This document shows, in pieces, positions 1 to 7,811 of a stretch of DNA of 24,794 nt; position 1 is the first letter of the stretch, and the number at the start of each line of letters is the position of its first letter. The position numbers and the translations under genes were made by a program. The notes under the pieces are model-generated. The model saw only the letters and a list, made by a program, of their open reading frames with translations, searched no databases and was not told the DNA's origin. The stretch spans positions 1-24,794 of the forward strand of contig SFNM01000023.1 of NCBI GenBank assembly GCA_004552725.1, written 5' to 3'. This stretch comes from Bacteroidales bacterium. Lineage in GTDB: Bacteria > Bacteroidota > Bacteroidia > Bacteroidales > Muribaculaceae.

Positions 1-492
1 AAGATTATCGGGACGAGTTTCACCGGTGGTGATGTTTGTCCAACCATCAAGGCGCGATTTATTGAAAAGCAAGTATCGCTGTGTGTTGCGATGTTGGGTG
101 AGTAGCAACGCATCGGCTTGGCTAATGTGAAATTGCTCGATGAAATCGTTCAAATCGATGGTGGAAAGAATGTCGGCATTGTGGATTAGCACATCATCGT
201 TGCCAATAAGACGAAGCGCTTTGCGAAGTCCGCCTCCATGGTTGAGAAGCAGTTGGGTTTCATCGCTGAAACGGATATCGACATCGGGATATGCACGTCG
301 CAGGTATTCGGTGATTTGCGAGGCGAAATGGTGCACGTTCACCACGATGGTGTCAATGCCCACTGCAAGCATTTTATCCACCACATAAGAGATGATAGGG
401 CGTCCGCCCACCGGAACCAATGCTTTGGGGTGGCTGTCGGTCCATGGTTTGAGGCGGCTCCCAATGCCTGCTGCAAGTATAAAACCTTTCAT
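1..492 (-). CDS. MurU-like sugar-1-phosphate nucleotidyltransferase (3' end cut by window edge)
   Basis: The first 164 residues are visible; the C-terminus lies beyond base 1. The protein opens with MKGFILAAGIGSRLKPW and continues SHPKALVPVGGRPI, the nucleotide-binding signature of the NTP_transferase family (GxGxRLxP...PKxLxPV). A glycine-rich LLNHGGGLRKA stretch near residue 90 and a NADIL stretch near residue 115, where the metal-binding Asp sits, also fit. The closest family I recognise is MurU, which turns MurNAc-1-phosphate plus UTP into UDP-MurNAc in cell-wall recycling. The start codon at 492-490 overlaps the stop of the upstream kinase as ATGA, so the two are probably translationally coupled. 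The kinase is AmgK-like, and AmgK makes the MurU substrate, which supports the assignment. A mannose-1-phosphate or glucose-1-phosphate nucleotidyltransferase cannot be excluded from the fragment alone. Confidence 0.85.
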   Translation of the reverse strand, partial: MKGFILAAGIGSRLKPWTDSHPKALVPVGGRPIISYVVDKMLAVGIDTIVVNVHHFASQITEYLRRAYPDVDIRFSDETQLLLNHGGGLRKALRLIGNDDVLIHNADILSTIDLNDFIEQFHISQADALLLTQHRNTQRYLLFNKSRLDGWTNITTGETRPDNL

Positions 493-1925
493 CGGCGCGG
501 AAACAACTGTTCGATATTCTGCTCGCGGTGAAGCAGTTCTACCTTCACTCCGAATTTCGAGTTGATATGTTCAGCCATTTTTTGAGCCGAATACACTGAG
601 CGGTGTTGACCGCCGGTGCAACCGAAACAAATCATCAAGTTGGTAAAGCCGCGTTCGACATATCGTGCCACGGAAGCATCTACCAACGAATAGCAATGGC
701 TGAGGAATGTGAGTATTTCGCCATCTTCTTCGAGAAAGTCTATAACTTGGCGGTCGAGGCCGGTGAATGGTTTATAGCGGTCGTACTTGCCGGGATTGTT
801 GACGGCGCGGCAGTCGAATACGAAGCCGCCACCATTGCCGGTCGGGTCGTTGGGTATGCCTTTTTTATAAGCGAAACTCATCACCTTCACTGTGAGTTGG
901 CGCTTCTCGAGGTCGGAAGTGAACTGCTTGAGTTGGGTGAGATCTAAAAGCAACTTCGACAAGTATGGATATTCGTCGAATGGTTGTTCTTGCAGCAAAG
1001 CACGCAGATTGGCGATGGCAAATGGCACGCTCTGCATAAAGTGCGGTTTTTTCTCAAAGTAGCCGCGGAAGCCGTATGCGCCCAGCACTTGCATGGTGCG
1101 GAAAAGAACAAAATGGCGCAGAGTGCTCAAGAATTCCTCGCGCGATACGGGGTGATATTTTTGAATGGCGTCGATGTATTCGTCGATAAGTTCTGCACGG
1201 AAACTGTCGGGGAAGTTGGCCTTGGCTTGCCACAAGAACGAAGCCACATCGTAGTAGAACGGGCCGCGACGGCCTCCTTGGAAGTCGATAAACCATGGTT
1301 GCTCGTCAACGATCATCACGTTGCGTGATTGGAAGTCGCGGTACATAAATGTGTCGGTGGCCGAAAGCATCAGCCGCTGAGCCATTTTGTTGAAGTCGTC
1401 TTCAAGCGGACCTTCGTCAAACTCCAATCCGGTGGCTTTAAGGAAACAATATTTGAAGTAATTGAGATCCCACATTATCGAGCGATGGTCGAAATCGCTG
1501 GTGGGAAAACATTTGCTGAAATCGAGCCCGCGTGCTCCGGCAAATTGGAAGTCGGGCAGTCGGCGAATGGTTTTCACCAATAAATCGCGTTCGCGCGGGG
1601 AGAACACGCGAGTGAGACGCCCTTTTTCGATGGCCTGAAACAGCAGTGTGTCGCCCAAGTCGGTCTGAAGATATGCCATGCGGTCGTCGGAAATGGCCAC
1701 CACGGTAGGCACCGGCAAACCTAATTTGTCGAAGTGAGCATCGAAACTCAAGAATGCTTCGTTTTCCTGCTTGTTAGTGCCGATTACACCAATCAATGAT
1801 GATCCGTCGGGGTGGTGAAGTCGGAAATAGCGGCGATTACTACCCGACGAAGGCAGTTCAACGATTTCTACGGGCTGATTGCCGGTATGCTTGGCAAAAA
1901 GAGATGATAAAATATTGTGTTCCAT
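489..1925 (-). CDS. AmgK-like amino-sugar kinase fused to a RapZ C-terminal domain
   Basis: This 478-residue cytoplasmic protein has two domains. Residues 1 to about 335 form an aminoglycoside-phosphotransferase-like kinase: SSGSNRRYFRL near residue 26 resembles the nucleotide-binding loop, RDFQSRN at 196-202 carries the catalytic Asp197 and Asn202, and DFQGGRRGP carries the metal-binding Asp214. This pattern fits AmgK, which phosphorylates MurNAc/GlcNAc at C1. Residues about 345-478 match the C-terminal domain of RapZ, including FDCR, TGLD and GCTGGQHRS (435-443, compared with GCTGGKHRS in E. coli RapZ). In E. coli that domain binds glucosamine-6-phosphate. The N-terminal Walker ATPase half of RapZ is absent. 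The gene starts 4 nt after the recQ stop and overlaps the next gene by ATGA. The kinase substrate and any sensing role are inferred. Confidence 0.88.
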   Translation of the reverse strand: MEHNILSSLFAKHTGNQPVEIVELPSSGSNRRYFRLHHPDGSSLIGVIGTNKQENEAFLSFDAHFDKLGLPVPTVVAISDDRMAYLQTDLGDTLLFQAIEKGRLTRVFSPRERDLLVKTIRRLPDFQFAGARGLDFSKCFPTSDFDHRSIMWDLNYFKYCFLKATGLEFDEGPLEDDFNKMAQRLMLSATDTFMYRDFQSRNVMIVDEQPWFIDFQGGRRGPFYYDVASFLWQAKANFPDSFRAELIDEYIDAIQKYHPVSREEFLSTLRHFVLFRTMQVLGAYGFRGYFEKKPHFMQSVPFAIANLRALLQEQPFDEYPYLSKLLLDLTQLKQFTSDLEKRQLTVKVMSFAYKKGIPNDPTGNGGGFVFDCRAVNNPGKYDRYKPFTGLDRQVIDFLEEDGEILTFLSHCYSLVDASVARYVERGFTNLMICFGCTGGQHRSVYSAQKMAEHINSKFGVKVELLHREQNIEQLFPRR

Positions 1926-1929
1926 CAGA

Positions 1930-4119
1930 TTAGTTGCCGAATTCAGTTATAAATTTAATACGAACCAAGCGAATTTCCTCCTCGGTATAGTCCGGACACA
2001 GTTCTTTGTAGGCGGCATCGAGGTCGCCGGTTTCTGCTGAGCGGAAATAGTCGTAGATTTCATCTTGCTCGTCGGGGTCGAGGATGTCGTTGACAAAATA
2101 GTTGATGTTGATTTTGTTGCCGGCATTTACGATTGATTCGACTTCATTGAGTAATGTGTCGAAGTCGATACCAAGGCTTTCGGCTATTTCGTCGAGGTCG
2201 ATTTTGCGATCGATTGCTTGGATGATGCTGATTTTGCGCTTGCTCTTGTTGGCCACCGAGCGCACGCGATAGTCTTCCGGACGGATGATTTCGTTTTCAT
2301 CCACATAGTCTTTGATTACGCGGATGAATTCTTGTCCGTAGCGTTTGGCCTTGCCTTCGCCCACACCGGGAATGTTTTGAAGTTCCTCGATTGTGATAGG
2401 GTAGGTAGTGGCCATGGCATCGAGCGATGGGTCTTGGAAGATTACGTATGGAGGCAGATTGTTGTGGTGGGCAATTTGCTTGCGAAGATTATTGAGGATG
2501 GCATACAGTTCCGGGTCGGCAGCGCAAGCCGAACCTCCATGCATTGCCTGTGCTTCGTTGTCTTCTTCTTCGTTGAATTCAGTGTCTTCCACCACCTTGA
2601 ATGTTGATGGATGCTTGAGGAATTTTTTACCTTCGGCAGTAAGGTGAAGTGTACCATAGTTTTCGATGTCGCGCAAGATGAACCCGCTAAGAATACCTTG
2701 GCGGATTACGGTGTTGAGGAAGCGACGGTCGGCGCCTTCGGCCGAGCCGAACACTTCGAGTTCATCGTGATGCAGCGATTTTACATCATTGGTGGCTTTG
2801 CCGAGCATTACATCTACAATATACTCTGCTTTGAATTTTTCTTTGAGGGCGGCAATAGTTTCAAGTGCCGCCGTAAGTTCTTCTGTTGCGTCCACTTTCG
2901 TTTTGGTGTTTAGGCAGTTGTCACAGTTGCCACAATTATCTTGATTGTATTGTTCGCCAAAGTAGTGGAGAAGGGTGCGTCGACGGCATACTGCCGACTC
3001 GGCATACGCCGCGGTTTCAGCCAAGAGTTGACGGCCGATTTCTTGCTCGTTGAGGGGCTTCCCTTGCATGAATTTCTCCATTTTTTGGAGGTCGCGGTGA
3101 GCATAGAAGGTGATGCAAATGCCTTCGCCACCATCGCGGCCGGCGCGGCCGGTCTCTTGGTAGTATCCTTCGAGGGATTTAGGCATATCGTAGTGAATCA
3201 CGAAGCGTACATCGGGCTTGTCGATGCCCATACCGAAAGCGATGGTTGCCACAATCACGTCGACACGTTCCATCAAAAATGCGTCTTGATTTTCGTTGCG
3301 TGTTTGCGGGTCCATGCCGGCATGGTATGGAAGTGCTTTGATGTTATTCACTCGTAGCAATTCGGCTAATTCTTCTACTTTTTTGCGGCTGAGGCAGTAA
3401 ATAATGCCGGATTTGCCTTGGTGTTGGCGTACAAATCTGATAATGTCGTGGTCTGTGTTCTTGGTCTTTTGGCGCACTTCATAGTAGAGGTTGGGGCGGT
3501 TGAACGATGATTTGAACACCGCAGCGCCTTCATTCATACCAAGATTTTTCTGAATGTCGTGTTGTACCTTTGGTGTGGCCGTGGCGGTGAGAGCAATCAC
3601 CGGCCGCGAGCCGATTTCGTTGATTATTGGTCGGATACGTCGATATTCGGGACGGAAGTCGTGGCCCCATTCCGAAATGCAGTGTGCTTCGTCGATAGCG
3701 TAGAACGACACTGTGACGTTTTTAAGAAATTCGATGTTCTCTTCTTTTGTGAGCGATTCGGGCGCCATGTATAAAAGTTTGGTGCGGCCGGCTTCTATGT
3801 CGGCCTTCACCGCTTCGATTTGTTGGCGTTGCAGCGAGGAGTTGAGGAAGTGTGCTATTGAATCGTCGTCGGAGAAATTGCGCATAGCATCTACCTGATT
3901 TTTCATCAGAGCAATCAGCGGTGAGATTACTACGGCAGTCCCCTCCATCATAAGCGCAGGCAATTGGTAGCAAAGGGATTTGCCACCGCCGGTAGGCATA
4001 AGCACAAAAGTGTCGTTGCCTGCCAACAGACTGTTAATGATTGCCTCTTGATTGCCTTTGAAGGTGCTGAAACCGAAATAGCGACGGAGGGCTTGAGTGA
4101 GGTCTGCGTTTGATGCCAT
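1930..4119 (-). CDS. recQ: ATP-dependent DNA helicase RecQ
   Basis: A 729-residue superfamily 2 3'-5' helicase for recombination and repair. It shows the Walker A motif MPTGGGKS (41-48), the DEAH box (143-146) followed by CISEWGHDFRPEY, and motif VI QETGRAGRDG (321-330). The zinc-binding cysteines of the RecQ-Ct region are Cys378, Cys396, Cys399 and Cys402. An HRDC domain lies at about 535-607 (DPELYAILNNLRKQIA to VIKDY), with the helix-hairpin-helix-like IPGVGEGKAKRYG. It is about 120 residues longer than E. coli RecQ (609); residues 610-729 form a C-terminal extension resembling the helix-turn-helix domain found at the end of many RecQ proteins. It starts 36 nt after the clpX stop, as part of a tig-clpP-clpX-recQ order common in Bacteroidales. 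Confidence 0.97.
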   Translation of the reverse strand: MASNADLTQALRRYFGFSTFKGNQEAIINSLLAGNDTFVLMPTGGGKSLCYQLPALMMEGTAVVISPLIALMKNQVDAMRNFSDDDSIAHFLNSSLQRQQIEAVKADIEAGRTKLLYMAPESLTKEENIEFLKNVTVSFYAIDEAHCISEWGHDFRPEYRRIRPIINEIGSRPVIALTATATPKVQHDIQKNLGMNEGAAVFKSSFNRPNLYYEVRQKTKNTDHDIIRFVRQHQGKSGIIYCLSRKKVEELAELLRVNNIKALPYHAGMDPQTRNENQDAFLMERVDVIVATIAFGMGIDKPDVRFVIHYDMPKSLEGYYQETGRAGRDGGEGICITFYAHRDLQKMEKFMQGKPLNEQEIGRQLLAETAAYAESAVCRRRTLLHYFGEQYNQDNCGNCDNCLNTKTKVDATEELTAALETIAALKEKFKAEYIVDVMLGKATNDVKSLHHDELEVFGSAEGADRRFLNTVIRQGILSGFILRDIENYGTLHLTAEGKKFLKHPSTFKVVEDTEFNEEEDNEAQAMHGGSACAADPELYAILNNLRKQIAHHNNLPPYVIFQDPSLDAMATTYPITIEELQNIPGVGEGKAKRYGQEFIRVIKDYVDENEIIRPEDYRVRSVANKSKRKISIIQAIDRKIDLDEIAESLGIDFDTLLNEVESIVNAGNKININYFVNDILDPDEQDEIYDYFRSAETGDLDAAYKELCPDYTEEEIRLVRIKFITEFGN

Positions 4120-4155
4120 TGCGCGAGGAGTTTTCGAGGGGTTAATTATTTAAGG

Positions 4156-5427
4156 TTATGCCTCAGTTGCGGCTGCTTCGAAGTGCGCAGCCTCAAATTT
4201 TTGGCGAGCATAGTCAAGCGTTACTTCAAATTTCTTCACATTCATCGACGGCACTTCATACATAGCATCAACCATTATGGCTTCCACTATGGAGCGAAGA
4301 CCGCGTGCTCCAAGTTTGTATTCGATGGCTTTGTCCACGATGAAATCGAACACTTCGGGGGCGAATGTCAATTCCACATTGTCTATTTTGAACAATTTCT
4401 GGTATTGGCGCACGATAGCGTTGCGTGGCTGGGTGAGCACGCGCAATAGCGCCTCGCGATCCAATGGGTCGAGGTGAACCAAGATGGGCAAACGGCCGAT
4501 TATTTCGGGAATAAGGCCGTAGGAGCGGAGGTCTTGGGGCGCTACATAGCGTAAGTATTCGTGCTTGTCGTCGAAGTGAATACGTTGATTGTCAGTGTTA
4601 TATCCAACCACATGCTGGTTCATGCGGTGAGCAATTTTTTGCTCAATGCCTTCGAAGGCACCACCGCAGATGAATAGAATATTTTTGGTGTCGACCGGTA
4701 TCATGCGTTGCTCCGGGTGTTTGCGCCCACCTTGTGGGGGTACGTTCACTATGGAGCCTTCGAGTAACTTGAGCAAACCTTGTTGCACCCCTTCGCCTGA
4801 TACATCGCGGGTAATCGAAGGATTGTCGCCTTTGCGAGCGATCTTGTCGATTTCGTCGATGAACACAATGCCGCGTTGCGCTTTTTCTACATCATAGTCG
4901 GCGGCTTGGAGCAAGCGTGTGAGCAGGCTTTCGATGTCTTCGCCCACATAGCCGGCTTGGGTAAGCACGGTGGCATCGACGATAGTGAACGGTACCTCGA
5001 GCAGGCGCGCAATAGTGCGTGCCAACAGGGTCTTGCCGGTGCCCGTTGGGCCCACGATGATTATGTTGGACTTTTCTATGTCCACATCGTCGGCGGTTTC
5101 GGGTTGAAGTAAGCGCTTGTAGTGGTTGTATACCGCCACCGACAAATATTTCTTTGCTACGTCTTGTCCGATTACGTAGCCGTCGAGAAAGTCTTTGATT
5201 TCAGCGGGGGTGGGAACTTTGCCGGTCATTTGGCGCGCGAAACTGCTGGCGGAGCGTTTAGGCTGCTGTTCTTGCTGTTCTGCCATCATCGCGTGGATGG
5301 TTTCTGCACAGTCTGTGCAGATCATTAAATCTCCATCCAAGGGCGATGGTACCAAGTAGCGACCTTGAGCCACGCTACCTTCGCGGCCACACCAAGCGCA
5401 TACATCTGAAATTTTCTTTTTTGCCAT
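4156..5427 (-). CDS. clpX: ATP-dependent Clp protease ATP-binding subunit ClpX
   Basis: A 423-residue AAA+ unfoldase that feeds substrates into ClpP. The N-terminal zinc-binding domain has Cys10, Cys13, Cys37 and Cys40. Walker A is GPTGTGKT (127-134), the pore-loop GYVGED follows at 160-165, Walker B is DEID (192-195), and RDVSGEGVQQGLLKLLEG and the sensor region GLIPEIIGRLPI are intact. The ClpP-docking tripeptide, IGF in E. coli, aligns with VGY at 275-277. It lies 39 nt downstream of clpP and is probably co-transcribed with it. Length is normal for the family (E. coli 424). Confidence 0.98.
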   Translation of the reverse strand: MAKKKISDVCAWCGREGSVAQGRYLVPSPLDGDLMICTDCAETIHAMMAEQQEQQPKRSASSFARQMTGKVPTPAEIKDFLDGYVIGQDVAKKYLSVAVYNHYKRLLQPETADDVDIEKSNIIIVGPTGTGKTLLARTIARLLEVPFTIVDATVLTQAGYVGEDIESLLTRLLQAADYDVEKAQRGIVFIDEIDKIARKGDNPSITRDVSGEGVQQGLLKLLEGSIVNVPPQGGRKHPEQRMIPVDTKNILFICGGAFEGIEQKIAHRMNQHVVGYNTDNQRIHFDDKHEYLRYVAPQDLRSYGLIPEIIGRLPILVHLDPLDREALLRVLTQPRNAIVRQYQKLFKIDNVELTFAPEVFDFIVDKAIEYKLGARGLRSIVEAIMVDAMYEVPSMNVKKFEVTLDYARQKFEAAHFEAAATEA

Positions 5428-5466
5428 TAGTCAAAGTGTGTATTGGGTAGTTTTTTGTATGATGAG

Positions 5467-6153
5467 TTATTTGCTTTTGATAAGCAACTTGTCAATCATA
5501 CCATAATCAAGGGCTTCTTGCGAAGTCATCCAATAGTCGCGGTCGGAGTCGCGTTCCACTTTGTCGAAGGGTTGGCCGCTGTGATCGCTGATTATTGTAT
5601 ATAATTCTTTTTTGAGTTTTTGGATTTCGCGAGCGGTGATTTCGATGTCGGAGGCTTGACCTTGCGCTCCACCCATCGGTTGGTGAATCATCACACGCGA
5701 GTGGCGCAGTGCAAAGCGTTTGCCTTTCTCACCGGCCACGAGCAATACGGCAGCCATCGAAGCGGCCATGCCGGTGCAGATGGTAGCCACATCCGATGAG
5801 ATGTATTGCATTGTGTCGTAGATGCCTAAACCGGCATATACGCTGCCACCGGGTGAGTTGATGTAGATGGATACGTCTTTGCCGGGTTCGGAGGAGTCGA
5901 GATAGAGCAGTTGGGCTTGTATCACATTGGCAGTGTAGTCATTGACTTCGGTGCCTAAGAAAATGATACGATCCATCATCAGACGCGAGAATACGTCCAT
6001 TTGAGCCACATTGAGTTGACGTTCTTCAATGATGCTGGGGTTGATGTAGTTGGAGGTGATGGCGGCGGAAGTGGCGGCGCTGTATTGGTCGAGTGCCAAA
6101 CCATTAAGGCCGAGATGCTTTACTGCATAGTTGCGAAAATCGCTGTGTTGCAT
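5467..6153 (-). CDS. clpP: ATP-dependent Clp protease proteolytic subunit ClpP
   Basis: A 228-residue serine peptidase of family S14, which forms the barrel that ClpX docks onto. The catalytic triad is Ser132 (GMAASMAA), His157 (VMIHQP) and Asp206 (RDSDRDYWM); the spacing matches the E. coli triad exactly (25 and 74 residues from the Ser to the His and Asp). The first ~40 residues are longer than the short E. coli propeptide, so an N-terminal propeptide may be removed on maturation; this is inferred from alignment. The start has a poor Shine-Dalgarno sequence, usual for Bacteroidetes. A TAACTTTG promoter element lies 42 nt upstream, and the tig terminator separates it from tig. Confidence 0.98.
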   Translation of the reverse strand: MQHSDFRNYAVKHLGLNGLALDQYSAATSAAITSNYINPSIIEERQLNVAQMDVFSRLMMDRIIFLGTEVNDYTANVIQAQLLYLDSSEPGKDVSIYINSPGGSVYAGLGIYDTMQYISSDVATICTGMAASMAAVLLVAGEKGKRFALRHSRVMIHQPMGGAQGQASDIEITAREIQKLKKELYTIISDHSGQPFDKVERDSDRDYWMTSQEALDYGMIDKLLIKSK

Positions 6154-6194
6154 ATTGTATAATGTTTTTGTATTCGATGTTTATAATAGTTTTT

Positions 6195-6202
6195 CAAAGT
6201 TA
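6195..6202 (-). promoter_or_regulatory. Bacteroidetes-type -7 promoter element for clpP-clpX-recQ
   Basis: On the minus strand this reads TAACTTTG, matching the TAnnTTTG -7 consensus. It lies 42 nt before the clpP start, in the AT-rich gap between the tig terminator and clpP. I do not see a TTTG at the expected 19-21 nt further upstream, so only the -7 element is supported. Confidence 0.6.
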
Positions 6203-6274
6203 CAAAAAATTTGCGACATAATTACTCTGATTGTACAAATTTTTTATAAAAAAGTGGGATTAATTGAAAAAAGA

Positions 6275-6300
6275 GGCACCGACTATTGATAGCCGGTGCC
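6275..6300 (-). terminator. Intrinsic terminator after tig
   Basis: On the minus strand GGCACCG-G-CTA, loop TCAA, then TAG-T-CGGTGCC forms an 11-bp stem with one G-U pair. It is followed directly by TCTTTTTTC. The G-U pair would be an A-C mismatch on the plus strand, so the terminator is oriented for minus-strand transcription. It starts 33 nt after the tig stop and insulates tig from clpP. Confidence 0.9.
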
Positions 6301-6333
6301 GTATAGAGAATGTACTGTCAAATAGTGGAAATC

Positions 6334-7692
6334 TTATTCAGCGGAGGGATTGGCGAGTTTTTTGAATTCGTCAAGGCTTATGGTCTTCTCGTCCAAGGTG
6401 ATTGCGGCGCGAACAGCATCGAAGAGCTTGAGTGTCTCAAGTTCTTGGTGGATGTTGCGTGCGTATTCTTTGTTTTCAAGAATACGTTTAGCCATTTCGT
6501 TAAGCATGTCTTCGTCGGCATTGAACATTCCGTATTGTTGGAATTGTTGTACGGCATACATGCGAGCACGTGCTTTGAGGTCGTCGGGGGTTACTTCCAC
6601 CTTGAGCATTTCTGCCACGTCGTTGGAGATGAGTTCCCATTTGAGAGCGGGCAACGATTGTTCGTAGGTCTCGTCGATGTTTGCAGCGTCAACATCGTTC
6701 ACACGTACCAACCAGCGTTTGAGCAATTCGGCATCGAGTTTCATATCGCCGTATTTGTCCAGGAGGTATTCGCGGATGTCGCGGTTGCTGAGTTCGATAG
6801 TGTTGGGGAAGAGTTGGTTGGCGATAATGCCGCGCAATGCATTGGTGTATTCTTCTTCGTTGTGCACTTTGTCTTTGCCGAATGCGTCGTCGAAGAATTC
6901 TTGAGTGTGTTCAGCGGGCTTGAGCACTTGGATTTCGGCGATAGCAAATTCGAAGTCGGCGGAAACCTCAGCAGCACGTTCTTTGTCGATTTGGAGCATC
7001 GAAGCGAGTTGGGCGTGGTTGCCGTTGCAGGCCTTGGCAGGGTTGAACACCACTTTGTCGCCTTTGTGCTTGCCGATGAATTTCTCTTCTTCGCCATTGA
7101 GAGCGAACATACCGAGCATAGCGGAAGTGGCTTGAATGGCTTCTTCACCTTCTTTGATGGAGCCGTCGGCATTGAGTTCCTGGATGGAGCCTTTTACGAT
7201 GGCGCGAGCATCAACTTCTTCGCCTTCTACTTGAGCACCGAAGCGTGAGCAGAGTTGTTTATCTTGCTCGGCTACCATTTCGTCGGTTACTTCGATTTTG
7301 TAAACGGGCATTGATACGCTCTTATCCAATACAATGTTCATTTCAGGCCACAATGCGCAGTCGAAACTGAAAGTATATTCTGTTTGTTTGAAGTCGATTT
7401 CTTTCGAATCTTGGGCGGGCATGGGCTGGCCAATCACGCGAATTTTATTGTCGGTGATGTGCTTGAAAGCGGCTTCAATCACTATGTCGTTGATTGCGTC
7501 GCTCTTCACTTCGCGGCCAAAGCGCTTACGCAATTCGGGCAGTGGAATTTGGCCTTTGCGGAAGCCGGGAATTACGTGTGTTTGGCGAATTTTTTTGAGT
7601 TTTTCGGTTACTTTACCTTCGTAGTCCTCGGGGCAGATGCTCACGGTGATAAGGCCGCGAGCCTCGCCGTTTTGTTCGAATGTTACGTTCAT
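6334..7692 (-). CDS. tig: Trigger factor (ribosome-associated chaperone)
   Basis: A 452-residue chaperone that binds the ribosome near the exit tunnel and receives nascent chains. The ribosome-binding signature GFRKGQIP is at 43-50. A middle FKBP-like region spans roughly 150-250 and a long helical C-terminal chaperone arm follows. The middle region keeps only a weak FKBP pattern: the conserved hydrophobic pocket segment of E. coli trigger factor is hard to align, so prolyl isomerase activity may be lost. Length is close to the family's usual 430-450. It has its own promoter element upstream and a strong terminator downstream, making it a separate transcription unit ahead of clpP-clpX. Confidence 0.96.
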   Translation of the reverse strand: MNVTFEQNGEARGLITVSICPEDYEGKVTEKLKKIRQTHVIPGFRKGQIPLPELRKRFGREVKSDAINDIVIEAAFKHITDNKIRVIGQPMPAQDSKEIDFKQTEYTFSFDCALWPEMNIVLDKSVSMPVYKIEVTDEMVAEQDKQLCSRFGAQVEGEEVDARAIVKGSIQELNADGSIKEGEEAIQATSAMLGMFALNGEEEKFIGKHKGDKVVFNPAKACNGNHAQLASMLQIDKERAAEVSADFEFAIAEIQVLKPAEHTQEFFDDAFGKDKVHNEEEYTNALRGIIANQLFPNTIELSNRDIREYLLDKYGDMKLDAELLKRWLVRVNDVDAANIDETYEQSLPALKWELISNDVAEMLKVEVTPDDLKARARMYAVQQFQQYGMFNADEDMLNEMAKRILENKEYARNIHQELETLKLFDAVRAAITLDEKTISLDEFKKLANPSAE

Positions 7693-7753
7693 TTTCTGTA
7701 TATAGAGAGTTATTAATTCGTGAATAAAAATGCCTTAGGGGCAAAATCGACTG

Positions 7754-7761
7754 CAAAGATA
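7754..7761 (-). promoter_or_regulatory. Bacteroidetes-type -7 promoter element for tig
   Basis: The minus strand reads TATCTTTG, a perfect TAnnTTTG match, 61 nt before the tig start in the uvrA-tig gap. A possible -33 element, ATTG, lies 22 nt further upstream and is only a partial match to TTTG. Confidence 0.7.
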
Positions 7762-7811
7762 CGAAAAAATTCGCAAATAGCAGCAATTTCCGGCTAAAAA
7801 ACTGTATCGTA

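Noticed and set aside
6310..7248. A 312-codon plus-strand frame over tig.
   Set aside because: It is antisense to trigger factor, is rich in Phe/Val/Glu/His as expected for the complement of a Lys/Asn/Glu gene, and matches no family I know.
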